Assembly: GCA_045110515.1 (NCBI GenBank)
Contig: JBGCGD010000036.1
Span: 1 to 64,000 of the forward strand
Direction: 5' to 3'
DNA length: 64,000 nt
Origin: Granulosicoccus sp045110515
Lineage (GTDB): Bacteria; Pseudomonadota; Gammaproteobacteria; Granulosicoccales; Granulosicoccaceae
Position 1 is the stretch's first letter; each line of letters starts with the position of its first letter. Below are positions 34,701 through 43,249 of this stretch, one piece after another. The position numbers were made by a program, and so were the translations under genes. The notes below the pieces were generated by a model. The model saw nothing but the letters and a program-made list of their open reading frames with translations. It had not been told where the DNA came from and searched no databases.

Positions 34701-35288
34701 ATGGAACAGCTTTTTAATTTGTCAGCATTAATGACATCAGCGCAAGAACCGGAACAGTCGATGAGTATCGATGGCTTTCTGGCGTCTGTGGAAAAACAGG
34801 CATTCGTCATTGCCATGGCTGCCTGCCATGATCAAGATGCAGCGTTGGATATTGTGCAGGATGCCATGTTTAGTATGGTCAAGAATTACACAGCCAAACC
34901 TTATGAACAATGGGCTCCGCTGTTTTTTAAAGTACTTAACAATCGCATTAGCGATCATCATAGAAAACGGGGTTTCTCTCGTCTGACACAATGGTTCGGA
35001 CGTAAAACGGAGGATTCAGGCGTTGCAGAGGACGCGGTAGATCAGTTGGATTCAGAAACGTTCGAACCCGACGTCATGCTTGATTCGTTAGAGTTAAATG
35101 AAGCTATGCAACAGGGGTTGCAACAATTGTCGTTTAGGCAGCAACAGGCCTTAGTGCTGCGATTGTGGCAAGGGCTTAGTGTTAAGGAGACTGCAGAGGC
35201 AATGGGGGTATCGGAAGGTTCTGTCAAAACTCATTTGAGCAGGGCGGTTAAAGAGATGCGTGTACAACTGCAGGGGTTTGATTTATGA
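34701..35288 (+). CDS. ECF-type RNA polymerase sigma factor
   Basis: A 195-aa sigma-70 family protein. Region 2 covers about 35-90 (AFVIAMAACHDQDAALDIVQDAM), and region 4 about 135-190 (LQQLSFRQQQALVLRLWQGLSVKETAEAMGVSEGSVKTHLSRAVK). The ATG at 34701 is used; an internal ATG at 34761 (MSIDGF) would still keep region 2. It overlaps the next gene by four bases and heads a four-gene operon with DUF3619, a small exported peptide and DUF3106. The same sigma/DUF3619/DUF3106 grouping is known in other proteobacteria, but its signal is unknown. Confidence 0.85.
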   Translation: MEQLFNLSALMTSAQEPEQSMSIDGFLASVEKQAFVIAMAACHDQDAALDIVQDAMFSMVKNYTAKPYEQWAPLFFKVLNNRISDHHRKRGFSRLTQWFGRKTEDSGVAEDAVDQLDSETFEPDVMLDSLELNEAMQQGLQQLSFRQQQALVLRLWQGLSVKETAEAMGVSEGSVKTHLSRAVKEMRVQLQGFDL

Positions 35289-35731
35289 GTCATCACAACG
35301 GACATAGTCAGGGTGCTCAGGAAACCTTGACGCGCGATGAGCAAGTACTAAAGGCACACTTATCGTCACATCTGGATGCTCAGGCGGAGGCGCTGGATTA
35401 CAACGTCACTAGCAAGCTTAGTGCTGCAAGACATCGCGCGCTGGCAGCTGAGCAGACGAGCGAATCAAACTGGCTGGCTGGCATATCGTGGAATATGGTG
35501 GCGCGCGGTACCCTAGCTGTTGGATTTCTGGCTTTCATGATCAATCAAATGACTGTGGATGTCACGACGCCATCTGCGCCTCAGGTGGCAGAGGTAGAGA
35601 CTCAGACAGAACCTGTTATTACAACTACGGCAAATATCATTGAAGATTTGCACTTGTTAAGTGCGACTGACGACATTGATTTCTATCAATCGGTAGAATT
35701 CCTGGAATGGATGGAAATGAATTCAGGGTAA
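35285..35731 (+). CDS. DUF3619-like single-pass membrane protein, putative anti-sigma
   Basis: A 148-aa protein. Residues 1-60 are a soluble helical segment with LDAQAEALDYNVTSKLSAARHRAL, typical of DUF3619. One transmembrane helix (about 76-92, VARGTLAVGFLAFMI) follows, then a periplasmic tail ending in YQSVEFLEWMEMNSG. It is coupled to the sigma factor gene (ATGA). The arrangement, with a cytoplasmic N-terminus, one helix and a sigma partner, suggests an anti-sigma or sensor role, but the classical anti-sigma domain is not recognised. Confidence 0.7.
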   Translation: MSHHNGHSQGAQETLTRDEQVLKAHLSSHLDAQAEALDYNVTSKLSAARHRALAAEQTSESNWLAGISWNMVARGTLAVGFLAFMINQMTVDVTTPSAPQVAEVETQTEPVITTTANIIEDLHLLSATDDIDFYQSVEFLEWMEMNSG

Positions 35732-35736
35732 GCCGA

Positions 35737-35943
35737 ATGGCGAAACAGGCAATGTTGATTGCAGTGATTCTGTTTGTAATTGGCCAAAACACGGTCCAAG
35801 CAGAAGAAGAACTCGATCTGGAGTTTTTAGAGTGGCTGGGGCAGACCGCTGAAGTTGAGGAATTAGGAGTAGACGTGGACAAATGGCTTATATCAAAGCA
35901 GCAAAGTGCCGAGGCGCAGGAAGCTGCGGAGAAAACACAATGA
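35737..35943 (+). CDS. 68-aa exported peptide
   Basis: Start at ATG 35737, five bases after the DUF3619 stop. The first 22 residues form a signal peptide or membrane anchor (AMLIAVILFVIGQNTVQA). The mature part is acidic and has the segment LDLEFLEWLGQ, which closely repeats the EFLEWM segment at the end of the DUF3619 protein. It overlaps the next gene by four bases (ATGA). No family was recognised. Its position suggests a component of the sigma factor signalling unit. Confidence 0.65.
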   Translation: MAKQAMLIAVILFVIGQNTVQAEEELDLEFLEWLGQTAEVEELGVDVDKWLISKQQSAEAQEAAEKTQ

Positions 35944-36479
35944 CGCGTTTCATGTTGATATTGCTGCTGTGCCTCGGTTTTGCCTTCGGCGCACATGCGG
36001 CTCCGCAGTGGACTGAATTGTCTACTCAAGAACAGGCCGCCTTTGCAAGTCTGGAGCAGCAGTGGAACTCGCTGGATGAACGTCAGCGGCATAATCTGCT
36101 TAGGGGGCTGGCGCGTTGGAACGGGCTGGATGAGACCGGTCGTGAACGTGTTAAATCGCAGTTTCAGCGTTTTAATGATCTGGACGAAAAGGATCGTGAA
36201 AACCTACGCACCGAGTTCGAGAGATTTCAAAATATGGATGAGTCTCGAAAACAAAAATTACGGGATGCTTACAAAGAATTTAAAAAAAAACCGGAGAAAG
36301 AGCGCGAAAAACTGAAACGTGAATTTGAAGAACAACGCGCCAATAAACGTGAGTCGGATAAGAAAGATTCTAATAAAAAAGGCCCTGATAACAGGGGTGA
36401 TTCGGGCAATAAAGATGGCGGGAAAAATGACGATGGCGGGCGCGATAGTGGCGGCGGTGGAGGCGGTGGGAAAAAATAA
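35940..36479 (+). CDS. DUF3106-like secreted protein
   Basis: A 179-aa protein from ATG 35940. The signal peptide is about 1-21 (MTRFMLILLLCLGFAFGAHA). It is followed by a helical region with repeated short blocks (LDERQR, LDETGRERV, LDEKDRENL, MDESRKQKL), characteristic of DUF3106. The tail (from about 125) is very rich in Lys, Glu, Asp and Gly and ends in a Gly run and KK. It closes the sigma factor operon. A periplasmic role is likely; the molecular function is unknown. Confidence 0.75.
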   Translation: MTRFMLILLLCLGFAFGAHAAPQWTELSTQEQAAFASLEQQWNSLDERQRHNLLRGLARWNGLDETGRERVKSQFQRFNDLDEKDRENLRTEFERFQNMDESRKQKLRDAYKEFKKKPEKEREKLKREFEEQRANKRESDKKDSNKKGPDNRGDSGNKDGGKNDDGGRDSGGGGGGGKK

Positions 36480-36514
36480 TTAACTTGCAAAGTCATTAAT
36501 TTGGTTCCTAGCTT

Positions 36515-37102
36515 ATGAAAGCGATAGCCCGATATTTAACGCACCCGCAGGTGGTCATTGATCCCAATGTTGATGTCGAGAAGTGGTCCTTAAATGAGCA
36601 TGGCCGTGCGCGACTCGCTACCCTGGTCGATTCCAATGCTTTACACGCAACGCGCTCTATCGTTTCAAGTACTGAGACCAAAGCCATTGAAACCGGGCAA
36701 CCCTTAGCAAAGTCTCTGGGTATTGAGCTAAACGTTCATGAAAATATGCACGAAAACGATAGGCGGGCAACAGGTTTTTTAGTGCCTGATGAATTTGAAC
36801 AAGCCGCCTATCAGTTTTTTGCAAACCCAAAGAGCAGTTACAAGGGTTGGGAAACTGCCATTAACGCCCAGCAGCGCATTGTTGAGGCTGTGGATTCAGC
36901 CTTACAGGAGCCCATGGAAGGCGATGTACTTTTTGTGGGACATGGCGGTGTGGGCACGCTGTTGTTGTGCCATTTGCTTGGAGTAGCCATTGATCGGAAA
37001 ATGGATCAAATGGGAGGTGGTGGGCAATATTTTGAGTTTGAAATTGAGTCGCGCCGTGTATTGAGTCGATGGATGCCAATAGAACACCTGATTTCAACCT
37101 GA
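36515..37102 (+). CDS. Histidine phosphatase-family protein with degenerate RHG motif
   Basis: A 195-aa protein of the phosphoglycerate mutase/SixA fold. The usual N-terminal RHG is replaced by THP (YLTHP, about residue 8-12), which keeps the nucleophilic His but loses the Arg. The second conserved His is present in FVGHGG (about 142-147), and SSTETKAIETGQPLA corresponds to the normal SSxxxRAxxTA segment. It may hydrolyse a phosphate ester or phosphohistidine, but activity is uncertain. It begins 36 bases after the sigma factor operon. Confidence 0.75.
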   Translation: MKAIARYLTHPQVVIDPNVDVEKWSLNEHGRARLATLVDSNALHATRSIVSSTETKAIETGQPLAKSLGIELNVHENMHENDRRATGFLVPDEFEQAAYQFFANPKSSYKGWETAINAQQRIVEAVDSALQEPMEGDVLFVGHGGVGTLLLCHLLGVAIDRKMDQMGGGGQYFEFEIESRRVLSRWMPIEHLIST

Positions 37103-37190
37103 TTTATCGGTCTCAGTGGTATTATTAATGTCTACCCTGCGGCTATGCGACCGCGTTGACTTATAAACGCCTCTAAAGGTGTACTTCCCT

Positions 37191-37628
37191 ATGACAAATA
37201 ACCGATACGCGTTTATTAAAGCTGGCTGGCACGCTGATATTGTTGATCAGGCCTTGTTGGGTTTTTTGGAAGTCATTCCCAAAGAACAAGTCGATGTATT
37301 CGATGTGCCGGGGGCGTTTGAAATGCCGTTGTTTGCCAAGGATCTTGCAAATACCGGGAAATATTCGGCGGTTGCCGCAGCTGCGTTAGTGGTGGACGGA
37401 GGGATATATCGCCATGACTTCGTCGCCCAGGCTGTCGTCAGCGGTATAATGCAAGCCGGGCTGGAAACTGGTGTCCCGGTTTTGTCCGTTTCACTCACGC
37501 CTCATCATTTCCAAGAGACTGAGCATCACTCGGGTATTTACAAAGATCACTTCGTACTCAAAGGAAGAGAAGCTGCAAACGCGGCTCTGGGCATCACCAA
37601 AGCCAGAGAATCCATCAACGCCTCATAA
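37191..37628 (+). CDS. ribH: 6,7-dimethyl-8-ribityllumazine synthase (RibH2-like)
   Basis: Condenses 5-amino-6-ribitylamino-uracil with dihydroxybutanone phosphate in riboflavin synthesis. The preferred start is ATG 37191 (145 aa; AAAGG about ten bases upstream); GTG at 37179 adds four residues. Motifs are DVFDVPGAFEMP, AAALVVDGGIYRHDFVAQAV (with the catalytic His) and GVPVLSVSLTPHHF. The HDFVAQAV and HHF pattern is that of the RibH2 branch rather than the ribE-clustered enzyme. No other rib genes lie nearby, so a second lumazine synthase elsewhere is likely. Confidence 0.85.
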   Translation: MTNNRYAFIKAGWHADIVDQALLGFLEVIPKEQVDVFDVPGAFEMPLFAKDLANTGKYSAVAAAALVVDGGIYRHDFVAQAVVSGIMQAGLETGVPVLSVSLTPHHFQETEHHSGIYKDHFVLKGREAANAALGITKARESINAS

Positions 37629-37656
37629 AAAGGAGCGCATTGAAATTAAAGGTGGG

Positions 37657-38142
37657 CTATCGCTCTTTCTCGGGTCCGATTAACCACGTGGCTCTTCCCG
37701 TTGCCACGCATTCCGACGTTTCGTCGTAAATCTTGGCTTCCACTTTAAGACTTTGAGTCTCGATAGAAGCGGGTAGTACTGACGTGCATTCGGCTCTTAA
37801 TGTGCCTCTGGCTTTCTTGTGGTACTCAACCTCGAGCCCTGTAAGGATGGCCCGAGTGGCTGGCGGCATGCCCGATAGTGTGGCAAGCCCGGTCGTGAAT
37901 TCAGCAAGATTGGCCAAAGCGATGGCATGAATTGACTTGAGGTGATTGCGAACTCTGCGGCGGTCATGCAGATTAACCACAGCATGGCCCGCTTGCAGTG
38001 ATACAACGCGAGGTTGCACGCTGCCGGTATAAGGGATTAAAAAGCCAATCAGTTTGCTGAAGAGCCATTTCCCACCGGGCAGAGGTGACAAGCGGTTCCA
38101 AAGTTGATTAGCTTGCTCACCGACGGTTTTAGTGCTTTTCAA
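37657..38142 (-). CDS. Hotdog-fold thioesterase, DUF4442/PaaI-like
   Basis: A 161-aa single-domain hotdog protein. Visible blocks are RVVSLQAGHAVVNLHDRRRVRNHLKSIHAIALANLAEFTTGLAT and GTLRAECTSVLP, matching the DUF4442 group, whose members probably hydrolyse acyl-CoA or acyl carrier thioesters. The Asn-His pair in NHLKSIHA and the Glu of AEFTTG are in the positions expected for the active site. It is convergent with ribH. Confidence 0.75.
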   Translation of the reverse strand: MKSTKTVGEQANQLWNRLSPLPGGKWLFSKLIGFLIPYTGSVQPRVVSLQAGHAVVNLHDRRRVRNHLKSIHAIALANLAEFTTGLATLSGMPPATRAILTGLEVEYHKKARGTLRAECTSVLPASIETQSLKVEAKIYDETSECVATGRATWLIGPEKER

Positions 38143-38154
38143 AGTGTCTGTTTC

Positions 38155-38561
38155 ATTTTTGATGAACGGAAGGATGTCGCGGCCACCATTCTAATGAAAT
38201 TTGTGGTCAAACTTCCAACGTTCTGCAGACGCAATATAAAAACAGACCCGGGTTCGAACTTTCTCTCAAGAGAGAGGCCTGTGGCCTTTCTGTCATGGCC
38301 TTTATTTCTATTCGGCTTCAGAAACAAACTGAATGCACGATTACCAAATTTGAAAAAGGCATTAAGGGCTTAAACGAGGTTATGGCGTGCTATTTAATAT
38401 CTGGTACATCCGACTATAGGCTGCAGGTACTGAGCGGATCGCTATGGGATTACGAAAGGTTTGTCCGAGATAAGCTATCTCGCATTCCCGGTATCGGGAC
38501 GCTGGAAACCCACTTTGCATACGGTCAAGTCAAGCAACAACGCGTATATCCCGGCCTATGA
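38155..38561 (+). pseudogene. Frameshifted and truncated Lrp/AsnC-family regulator relic
   Basis: Frame 3 from about 38250 to 38561 encodes a near-complete Lrp ligand-binding (RAM) domain, with KREACGLSVMAFISIRLQKQ, GTSDYRLQVL, LWDYERFVRDKLSRIPG and THFAYGQVK. Just upstream, frame 1 (38161-38253) has KLPTFCRRNIK, which fits the recognition helix of an Lrp HTH. The two halves join only through a frameshift near 38240-38260, and the first HTH helix is not recognisable. No intact start was found, so the gene is most likely dead. Confidence 0.6.
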
Positions 38562-38910
38562 TTAAAACGCTGACTTTGAACAGTCGTTCTGAAGAGTTGA
38601 GTGCTTATCAGTTGGTCCGTGGTCGTGTAGCGGGCTGACTAGCAATGATGCGACGGTAAGTCCTTAAACTGACTTGGCACGTTTGATTTTGTCACCAAAT
38701 CTCGAGGTGCCAGGATTAGTTGATTGCTCGTGAAGCTCACAGCCCCTGCTGATTTGTAAAACTGCCCCTTTCCCGTTATACCTTTGCGAGGAGCTAAAAA
38801 CGTTTTACTGTGCATTGTTTATGTGATATCAATTTAGATGTCATAAGCTTGTAAATCGTAAAACAGGCTTTCGACTCTCTTTTACACATCGCAAATTGCA
38901 GGGCTTACGA
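38562..38910. other. Intergenic region with no recognised feature
   Basis: A 349-bp stretch between the Lrp relic and the ADP-ribosylglycohydrolase gene. No coding region was seen and no clear repeat. The A/T-rich TTTACTGTGCATTGTTTATGT part (about 38810-38830) could include the promoter of the downstream gene. Confidence 0.5.
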
Positions 38911-39789
38911 ATGAACCGATACGACGCATTCTCAGGTGCATTAGTGGCTGACGCCGCGTCTATGGGACTTCATTGGTTGTACGATCAAGAGCAAATTAAG
39001 CTTGTTGAGGCGACGGGAAGTCTGCTTTTTCGTCAGCCCGATGCCAACGTTTATGAAGACAAACTGGGTGCCTTTGTTCATGGAGATCGAAGAGCGGGCC
39101 AGTTGTCTCACTATGGTGAGTCGGCTCGTGTAGCGGGTTCATTAGCGCTTGATGAAGGCTATTCGGTGGTTGCTCATCAGAAAGCCTTTATGAACGCGTT
39201 CGGACCGTGTGGATACTTTCGCGGATATGCAGATCGGCCTACGAAGTACGTGATTGCCCGAATGCTTTTTGACGGTGATGAGGTTAGTGCGGCCTCTGGA
39301 ATAGATGACAACCAGATGCCTGGGGTCTGTGTGGTACCGGGTTTGTTCGCAGCGGAAGCTTCAGACACGGATACGCTTGCAGCCGTTAACGTTATTACAA
39401 CTAACAGTGATGTGATGTCATCCGCTGAAGCCGTACATAGTGTGCTCATGCAACTATCCAATGGTATTGATTTGAAAGAGGCTTTATCAACTGCTGCAGA
39501 CAACACAGATGGTGAAGTAGGGGAGTTAATGCGCGAAGCTTTGAGCATCGATACCTATACACCGTTGGAAACAGCTCAGCATTTTGGTTTGGCGTGTTAT
39601 GCCAAACATTCAATGCCATTGTCTTGGCACTTGCTTAATCATGCAGCCGATTTCGAATCTGCTGTGTTAGATAATATTCGTTGTGGAGGTGACTGCTGTG
39701 GCCGCGCAATGGCGCTAGGTAGTATTGCGGGTATGGCCTTTGGTGTGCCCGACTGGATGCGCAAGAAAGTGATATACGATAACGTTTAG
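38911..39789 (+). CDS. ADP-ribosylglycohydrolase-family protein
   Basis: The preferred start is ATG 38911 (292 aa); TTG 38896 is an alternative. The N-terminal FSGALVADAASMGLHWLYDQ and the C-terminal GGDCCGRAMALGSIAGMAFG mark the DraG/ADP-ribosylglycohydrolase superfamily. In the last block the usual metal-binding Asp/Thr pair after GGD is replaced by CCG. This variant is seen in members acting on small N-glycosides, so removal of ADP-ribose from protein should not be assumed. It stands alone. Confidence 0.8.
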   Translation: MNRYDAFSGALVADAASMGLHWLYDQEQIKLVEATGSLLFRQPDANVYEDKLGAFVHGDRRAGQLSHYGESARVAGSLALDEGYSVVAHQKAFMNAFGPCGYFRGYADRPTKYVIARMLFDGDEVSAASGIDDNQMPGVCVVPGLFAAEASDTDTLAAVNVITTNSDVMSSAEAVHSVLMQLSNGIDLKEALSTAADNTDGEVGELMREALSIDTYTPLETAQHFGLACYAKHSMPLSWHLLNHAADFESAVLDNIRCGGDCCGRAMALGSIAGMAFGVPDWMRKKVIYDNV

Positions 39790-39908
39790 TTGCTATATCT
39801 TGATGTACCGATTGACTCAACGAATTTCGTGCTTGTAAGTCAGTAAGTCAATACTCTACAAGATGGCGTTGAAATGCAGTCAATGGAGATTGCGGTACCG
39901 AACGGCCA

Positions 39909-40230
39909 ATGGAACTGAAAGTTGGATTGCCTTTGGAGCAAGAAATCATATTTATTCATCTACTCGCCGAAATATTGTCATTTGTCGTCGTTGTTATATT
40001 TGGAGTGTTTTCTCGTCGGATAGCTGTTGAACCTGATAAATTAAGAAGGAAGGTAGCCCAGCAAACTCAAGTGTTAAAAAATATTGCCTACTTTGACGAT
40101 CTCACTGGATTGCCTAACAGGCACAACTTTAACGAATCACTGAGTCTTAGTTTCAAAGCAAGTTCAGATGCAGGGAAAGATATAGCGTTGCTTCTACTTG
40201 ATTTGGACTACTTTAAAGAGGTTAATGAAC
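39909..40230 (+). pseudogene. Truncated diguanylate cyclase (GGDEF) gene
   Basis: The reading frame starts MELKVGLPLEQEI, has one transmembrane helix (about 17-38, LLAEILSFVVVVIFGVF), a coiled stretch, and then the start of a GGDEF domain (YFDDLTGLPNRHNF...LLLLDLDYFKEVNE). Immediately after VNE the similarity stops, and the frame runs 40 residues of unrelated sequence into the next gene. The GGDEF active-site loop is missing, so the protein cannot make cyclic-di-GMP. The break at about 40230 is 13 bases before the LysE start and looks like a deletion or rearrangement junction. Confidence 0.8.
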
Positions 40231-40242
40231 AGAGAAGATGCC

Positions 40243-40875
40243 ATGACAATCGAATTGTGGCTTGCATTCGCCACCGCATCTGTTGTGATGCTATTGATAC
40301 CCGGCCCGACGATTCTCACTGTTATAAGTTATTCGGTTGCCCACGGTAAAAAGGCGAATATTCCTTTAGTGCTTGCAGTTGCCTTAGGAGACTCTACAGC
40401 GCTAGCTCTATCTCTACTCGGTTTGGGTGCTTTACTTGCCACATCATCTTTATGGTTTGTTGTCATTAAATGGGCTGGCGGATTGTATCTGCTGTATTTG
40501 GGAATTAAATTGCTCAGAGCCGGGACTAGCAATACTGAGATTATCGAAGCGCCCGTTCAATTAGGCTCGACGTGGAAGCTTTTCGCAAACACCTGGTTAG
40601 TGACTGCATTGAACCCCAAAGGTATTGTTTTCTTCGTCGCTTTTCTTCCTCAGTTCCTCAACCGAGCTGAACCTGCCATTGGGCAATTATGGATCTTGTC
40701 ACTGACGTTCGTGGTACTGGCTGCATTAAATGCCACGCTTTACGCAGTGTTTGCCGGCACCGCCAGAAGACTACTCAGCTCTGCCGCTGCGCAAAAGCGT
40801 TTTAATCTGGCTGGAGGAAGCATGTTGTCAATGGCAGGACTGTGGGCACTGACGGCAAAACAACCGGCAACATAG
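40243..40875 (+). CDS. LysE/RhtB-family amino acid exporter 1
   Basis: The preferred start is ATG 40243 (210 aa, MTIELWLAF); a longer frame from 40198 runs through the broken GGDEF gene. About six transmembrane helices are predicted. The signature LLIPGPTILTVISYSVAHGKKANIPLVLAVALGD is the LysE/RhtB N-terminal motif, and TALNPKGIVFFVAFLPQF the central one. It probably exports amino acids or homoserine-lactone-like compounds. A second, related exporter follows 132 bases downstream. Confidence 0.85.
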   Translation: MTIELWLAFATASVVMLLIPGPTILTVISYSVAHGKKANIPLVLAVALGDSTALALSLLGLGALLATSSLWFVVIKWAGGLYLLYLGIKLLRAGTSNTEIIEAPVQLGSTWKLFANTWLVTALNPKGIVFFVAFLPQFLNRAEPAIGQLWILSLTFVVLAALNATLYAVFAGTARRLLSSAAAQKRFNLAGGSMLSMAGLWALTAKQPAT

Positions 40876-41007
40876 CGCGTTTAAACCCAACTATTTGCGG
40901 GGTCAGAGTCAGGCTTATATCAGGGAAAAAGAGCTCTGACCACGTTGGGTTCCCATACACGTCAGTGCTGCTAAGATGTCAGTGTATAAGAATGGAAAAG
41001 GCGAATC

Positions 41008-41643
41008 GTGGCGCTATCAGATTGGGTTTTATACGTTATGGCTGTGCTGGTACTCACGGCATCTCCCGGGCCGAGTGTGTTGCTTTGCGTCTCCACCTCG
41101 GTGTCGCATGGTTTCAGGCAGGCTTTTATAGCGGCAACCGGCAGTTTGCTTGCTATTTTTAGCATTATGACTCTATCGTTCACCGGCTTGGGAATGGTCA
41201 TCGCCACCTCCGATATCGCTTTTAGCATTATCAAGTGGGTGGGTGCTGCGTATTTGATTTACTTGGGCGTTAAGTGTTTATTGTCCAGTTCTGAAAATTT
41301 GGATCTCGGGAAAAATGACAAAGATCAAAAGGGTGGAATCAGTCACTGGTTGAGTGGTTTCATAGTGGGCGCCAGTAACCCTAAGGCCATCATTTTTTTT
41401 ACCGCCTTGTTTCCACAATTTATCGATACTCAAAGTGCCTTGTTGCCGCAGTACGCCATTCTGGCATCCACGTTTGCGGTACTGGAGCTATTTTGGCTAA
41501 CCGTGTACGCCCTGCTGGCGCATCGCTCTTCAGTGTGGCTAAGCGCACCGGGACGCGCTAAGCGATTTAACCAACTCACCGGCGGGGTCTTCATCGGCGC
41601 CGGTCTGCTCTTGTCCTCAACGACTAGGGCGTCGACTGCATGA
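41008..41643 (+). CDS. LysE/RhtB-family amino acid exporter 2
   Basis: A 211-aa protein starting with GTG at 41008, supported by AAAAGGCGA about 6 bases upstream. The motif ASPGPSVLLCVSTSVSHGFRQAF and the central GASNPKAIIFFTALFPQF identify the family, with about six helices. It is about as long as the neighbour at 40243, but the two differ in sequence, so they are more likely distinct paralogues than a recent duplication. Substrates are unknown. Confidence 0.85.
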   Translation: MALSDWVLYVMAVLVLTASPGPSVLLCVSTSVSHGFRQAFIAATGSLLAIFSIMTLSFTGLGMVIATSDIAFSIIKWVGAAYLIYLGVKCLLSSSENLDLGKNDKDQKGGISHWLSGFIVGASNPKAIIFFTALFPQFIDTQSALLPQYAILASTFAVLELFWLTVYALLAHRSSVWLSAPGRAKRFNQLTGGVFIGAGLLLSSTTRASTA

Positions 41644-41718
41644 TTTGTATGGCATGTTTTCCCCACAATCAGGCAAAGCTAGATAAACTCAATACTCTTG
41701 TTATTCCGGTATTTGTAT

Positions 41719-43020
41719 ATGCTTCTCGAGCCGCGTGATTTTCCAGAAAACTTTATCTTTGGTTCAGCCACAGCGGCGTATCAAATTGAAGGTCACCAAG
41801 CCGGTGGTGCTGGCGAAACCATTTGGGATCACTTTGCTAAAAACGGCGGAACTTTTGAATCTCAGAATGGCGCTGTAGCCTGTGATCATTATCACCGCTT
41901 CGAGGATGATCTCGATCTCTTGGCAGAAGGCGGTTTCGACGCCTATCGATTCTCCTTCTCGTGGGCACGGTTGTTTCCAGACGGCAAAAATCTCAATCCG
42001 GAAGGTCTGGCGTTCTATGACAGATTGATAGACGCCATGCTTGAGCGAAAGCTAAAACCTTTCGCAACCGCTTACCATTGGGATATGCCTCAAACACTAG
42101 GTGCGATAGGCGGTTGGGCAAACAGAGAGGTGGTTAATCACTTTGGAGACTTTGTAGGTGTTGTTGCCAAGCACTTTGGTGAGCGTATAGAGAGCCTTGC
42201 GACCATAAATGAGCCGTGGTGTGCCAGTTGGCTATCGCACTTTATTGGTGAGCATGCACCGGGTTTACAGGATATCACTATAGCGTCTAAAACCATGCAC
42301 AATATTATGCTAGCTCATGGCGTTGGTATGGCGGCAGCACGGGCAGAAACGGCAAAGCCGATCGGCATTGTATTAAATTTTACGCCTGGCGAAGCTGCCA
42401 GCGATAGCGACGAAGATCTGCAAGCTCTTGCTCTGCACGAAGCCATTTCAAATGAATGGTTTATATCGGCAGCAATGCGCGGGGAATACCCTGCAGTTGC
42501 ACTCAAAGTGCTAGAGCCGTATATGCCAGAAAACTGGCAAAACGATATGGACGTCATTTCAGCGCCTATCGATTTTATGGGTATAAATTTTTATACTTCG
42601 CTAAAAATTAAGCACCAGCAAGGCGACTTTCCAAACATTGAGGTGGTCACTCGCGAATTGGACACAACCGATATGGGCTGGGAGATCGAACCCGCAGCAT
42701 TGGGTCGAGTCATTAAGAGCGTCGCGAGCTATACGGGCGAGCTACCGCTATACATCACCGAAAACGGTATGGCAGCAGTTTCAGGAATTAATGACGCGGA
42801 CAGAATCAGCTACTTTAAATCACATACCGATGTGGTTGCTGCTTGTGCCAGAGAGTATCCGCTAAAGGGGTATTTTGTGTGGTCGTTGTTGGATAACTTC
42901 GAATGGGCATTTGGCTACTCCAAACGTTTCGGCATTATTCATGTGGATTATGACACTCAAGTGCGAACACCCAAAGATAGCTACCACTGGTGGAAAACAG
43001 GGTTAACTAAAAGGGCCTAA
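41719..43020 (+). CDS. GH1 beta-glucosidase
   Basis: A family 1 glycoside hydrolase that releases glucose from beta-glucosides. From ATG 41719 it has 433 aa. FIFGSATAAYQIEG is the N-terminal GH1 signature, the acid/base Glu lies in TINEPWC (about 163), and the nucleophile Glu is in YITENGM (about 344). FVWSLLDNFEWAFGY is the sugar-binding end. No signal peptide is visible, so it acts on imported glucosides. The gtsABCD-type glucose transporter lies about 8 kb downstream, but no sugar gene is directly adjacent. Confidence 0.9.
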   Translation: MLLEPRDFPENFIFGSATAAYQIEGHQAGGAGETIWDHFAKNGGTFESQNGAVACDHYHRFEDDLDLLAEGGFDAYRFSFSWARLFPDGKNLNPEGLAFYDRLIDAMLERKLKPFATAYHWDMPQTLGAIGGWANREVVNHFGDFVGVVAKHFGERIESLATINEPWCASWLSHFIGEHAPGLQDITIASKTMHNIMLAHGVGMAAARAETAKPIGIVLNFTPGEAASDSDEDLQALALHEAISNEWFISAAMRGEYPAVALKVLEPYMPENWQNDMDVISAPIDFMGINFYTSLKIKHQQGDFPNIEVVTRELDTTDMGWEIEPAALGRVIKSVASYTGELPLYITENGMAAVSGINDADRISYFKSHTDVVAACAREYPLKGYFVWSLLDNFEWAFGYSKRFGIIHVDYDTQVRTPKDSYHWWKTGLTKRA

Positions 43021-43249
43021 AACAGCTCACTTTCCGCCTCATTCAAAGCACTTGGTTCGCCACTGGTTTTGGCGTCCGCTTGATCCAGTTAAGAAACAGC
43101 TTGAAGGGCTAACCGGCAGGATTATCTCTTTGCGGTTAATTCGTAGGCCGTAGCGTCGTTTTCTACTAAATTCACTTTTGTGTTTTAGGTGTTAGCTTGA
43201 TAACGTCTCTTGTTCGATAGTCACCTTCCTCGCGGGTTGGAAAAATTTC

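Noticed and set aside
35637..36092. Minus-strand open frame of 151 codons opposite the DUF3619/peptide/DUF3106 genes
   Set aside because: Antisense shadow of three coupled genes; Ser/Cys-rich translation without domain similarity.
40243..41643. Recent tandem duplication of LysE genes
   Set aside because: The two proteins share only family motifs, so they are more likely separate paralogues.
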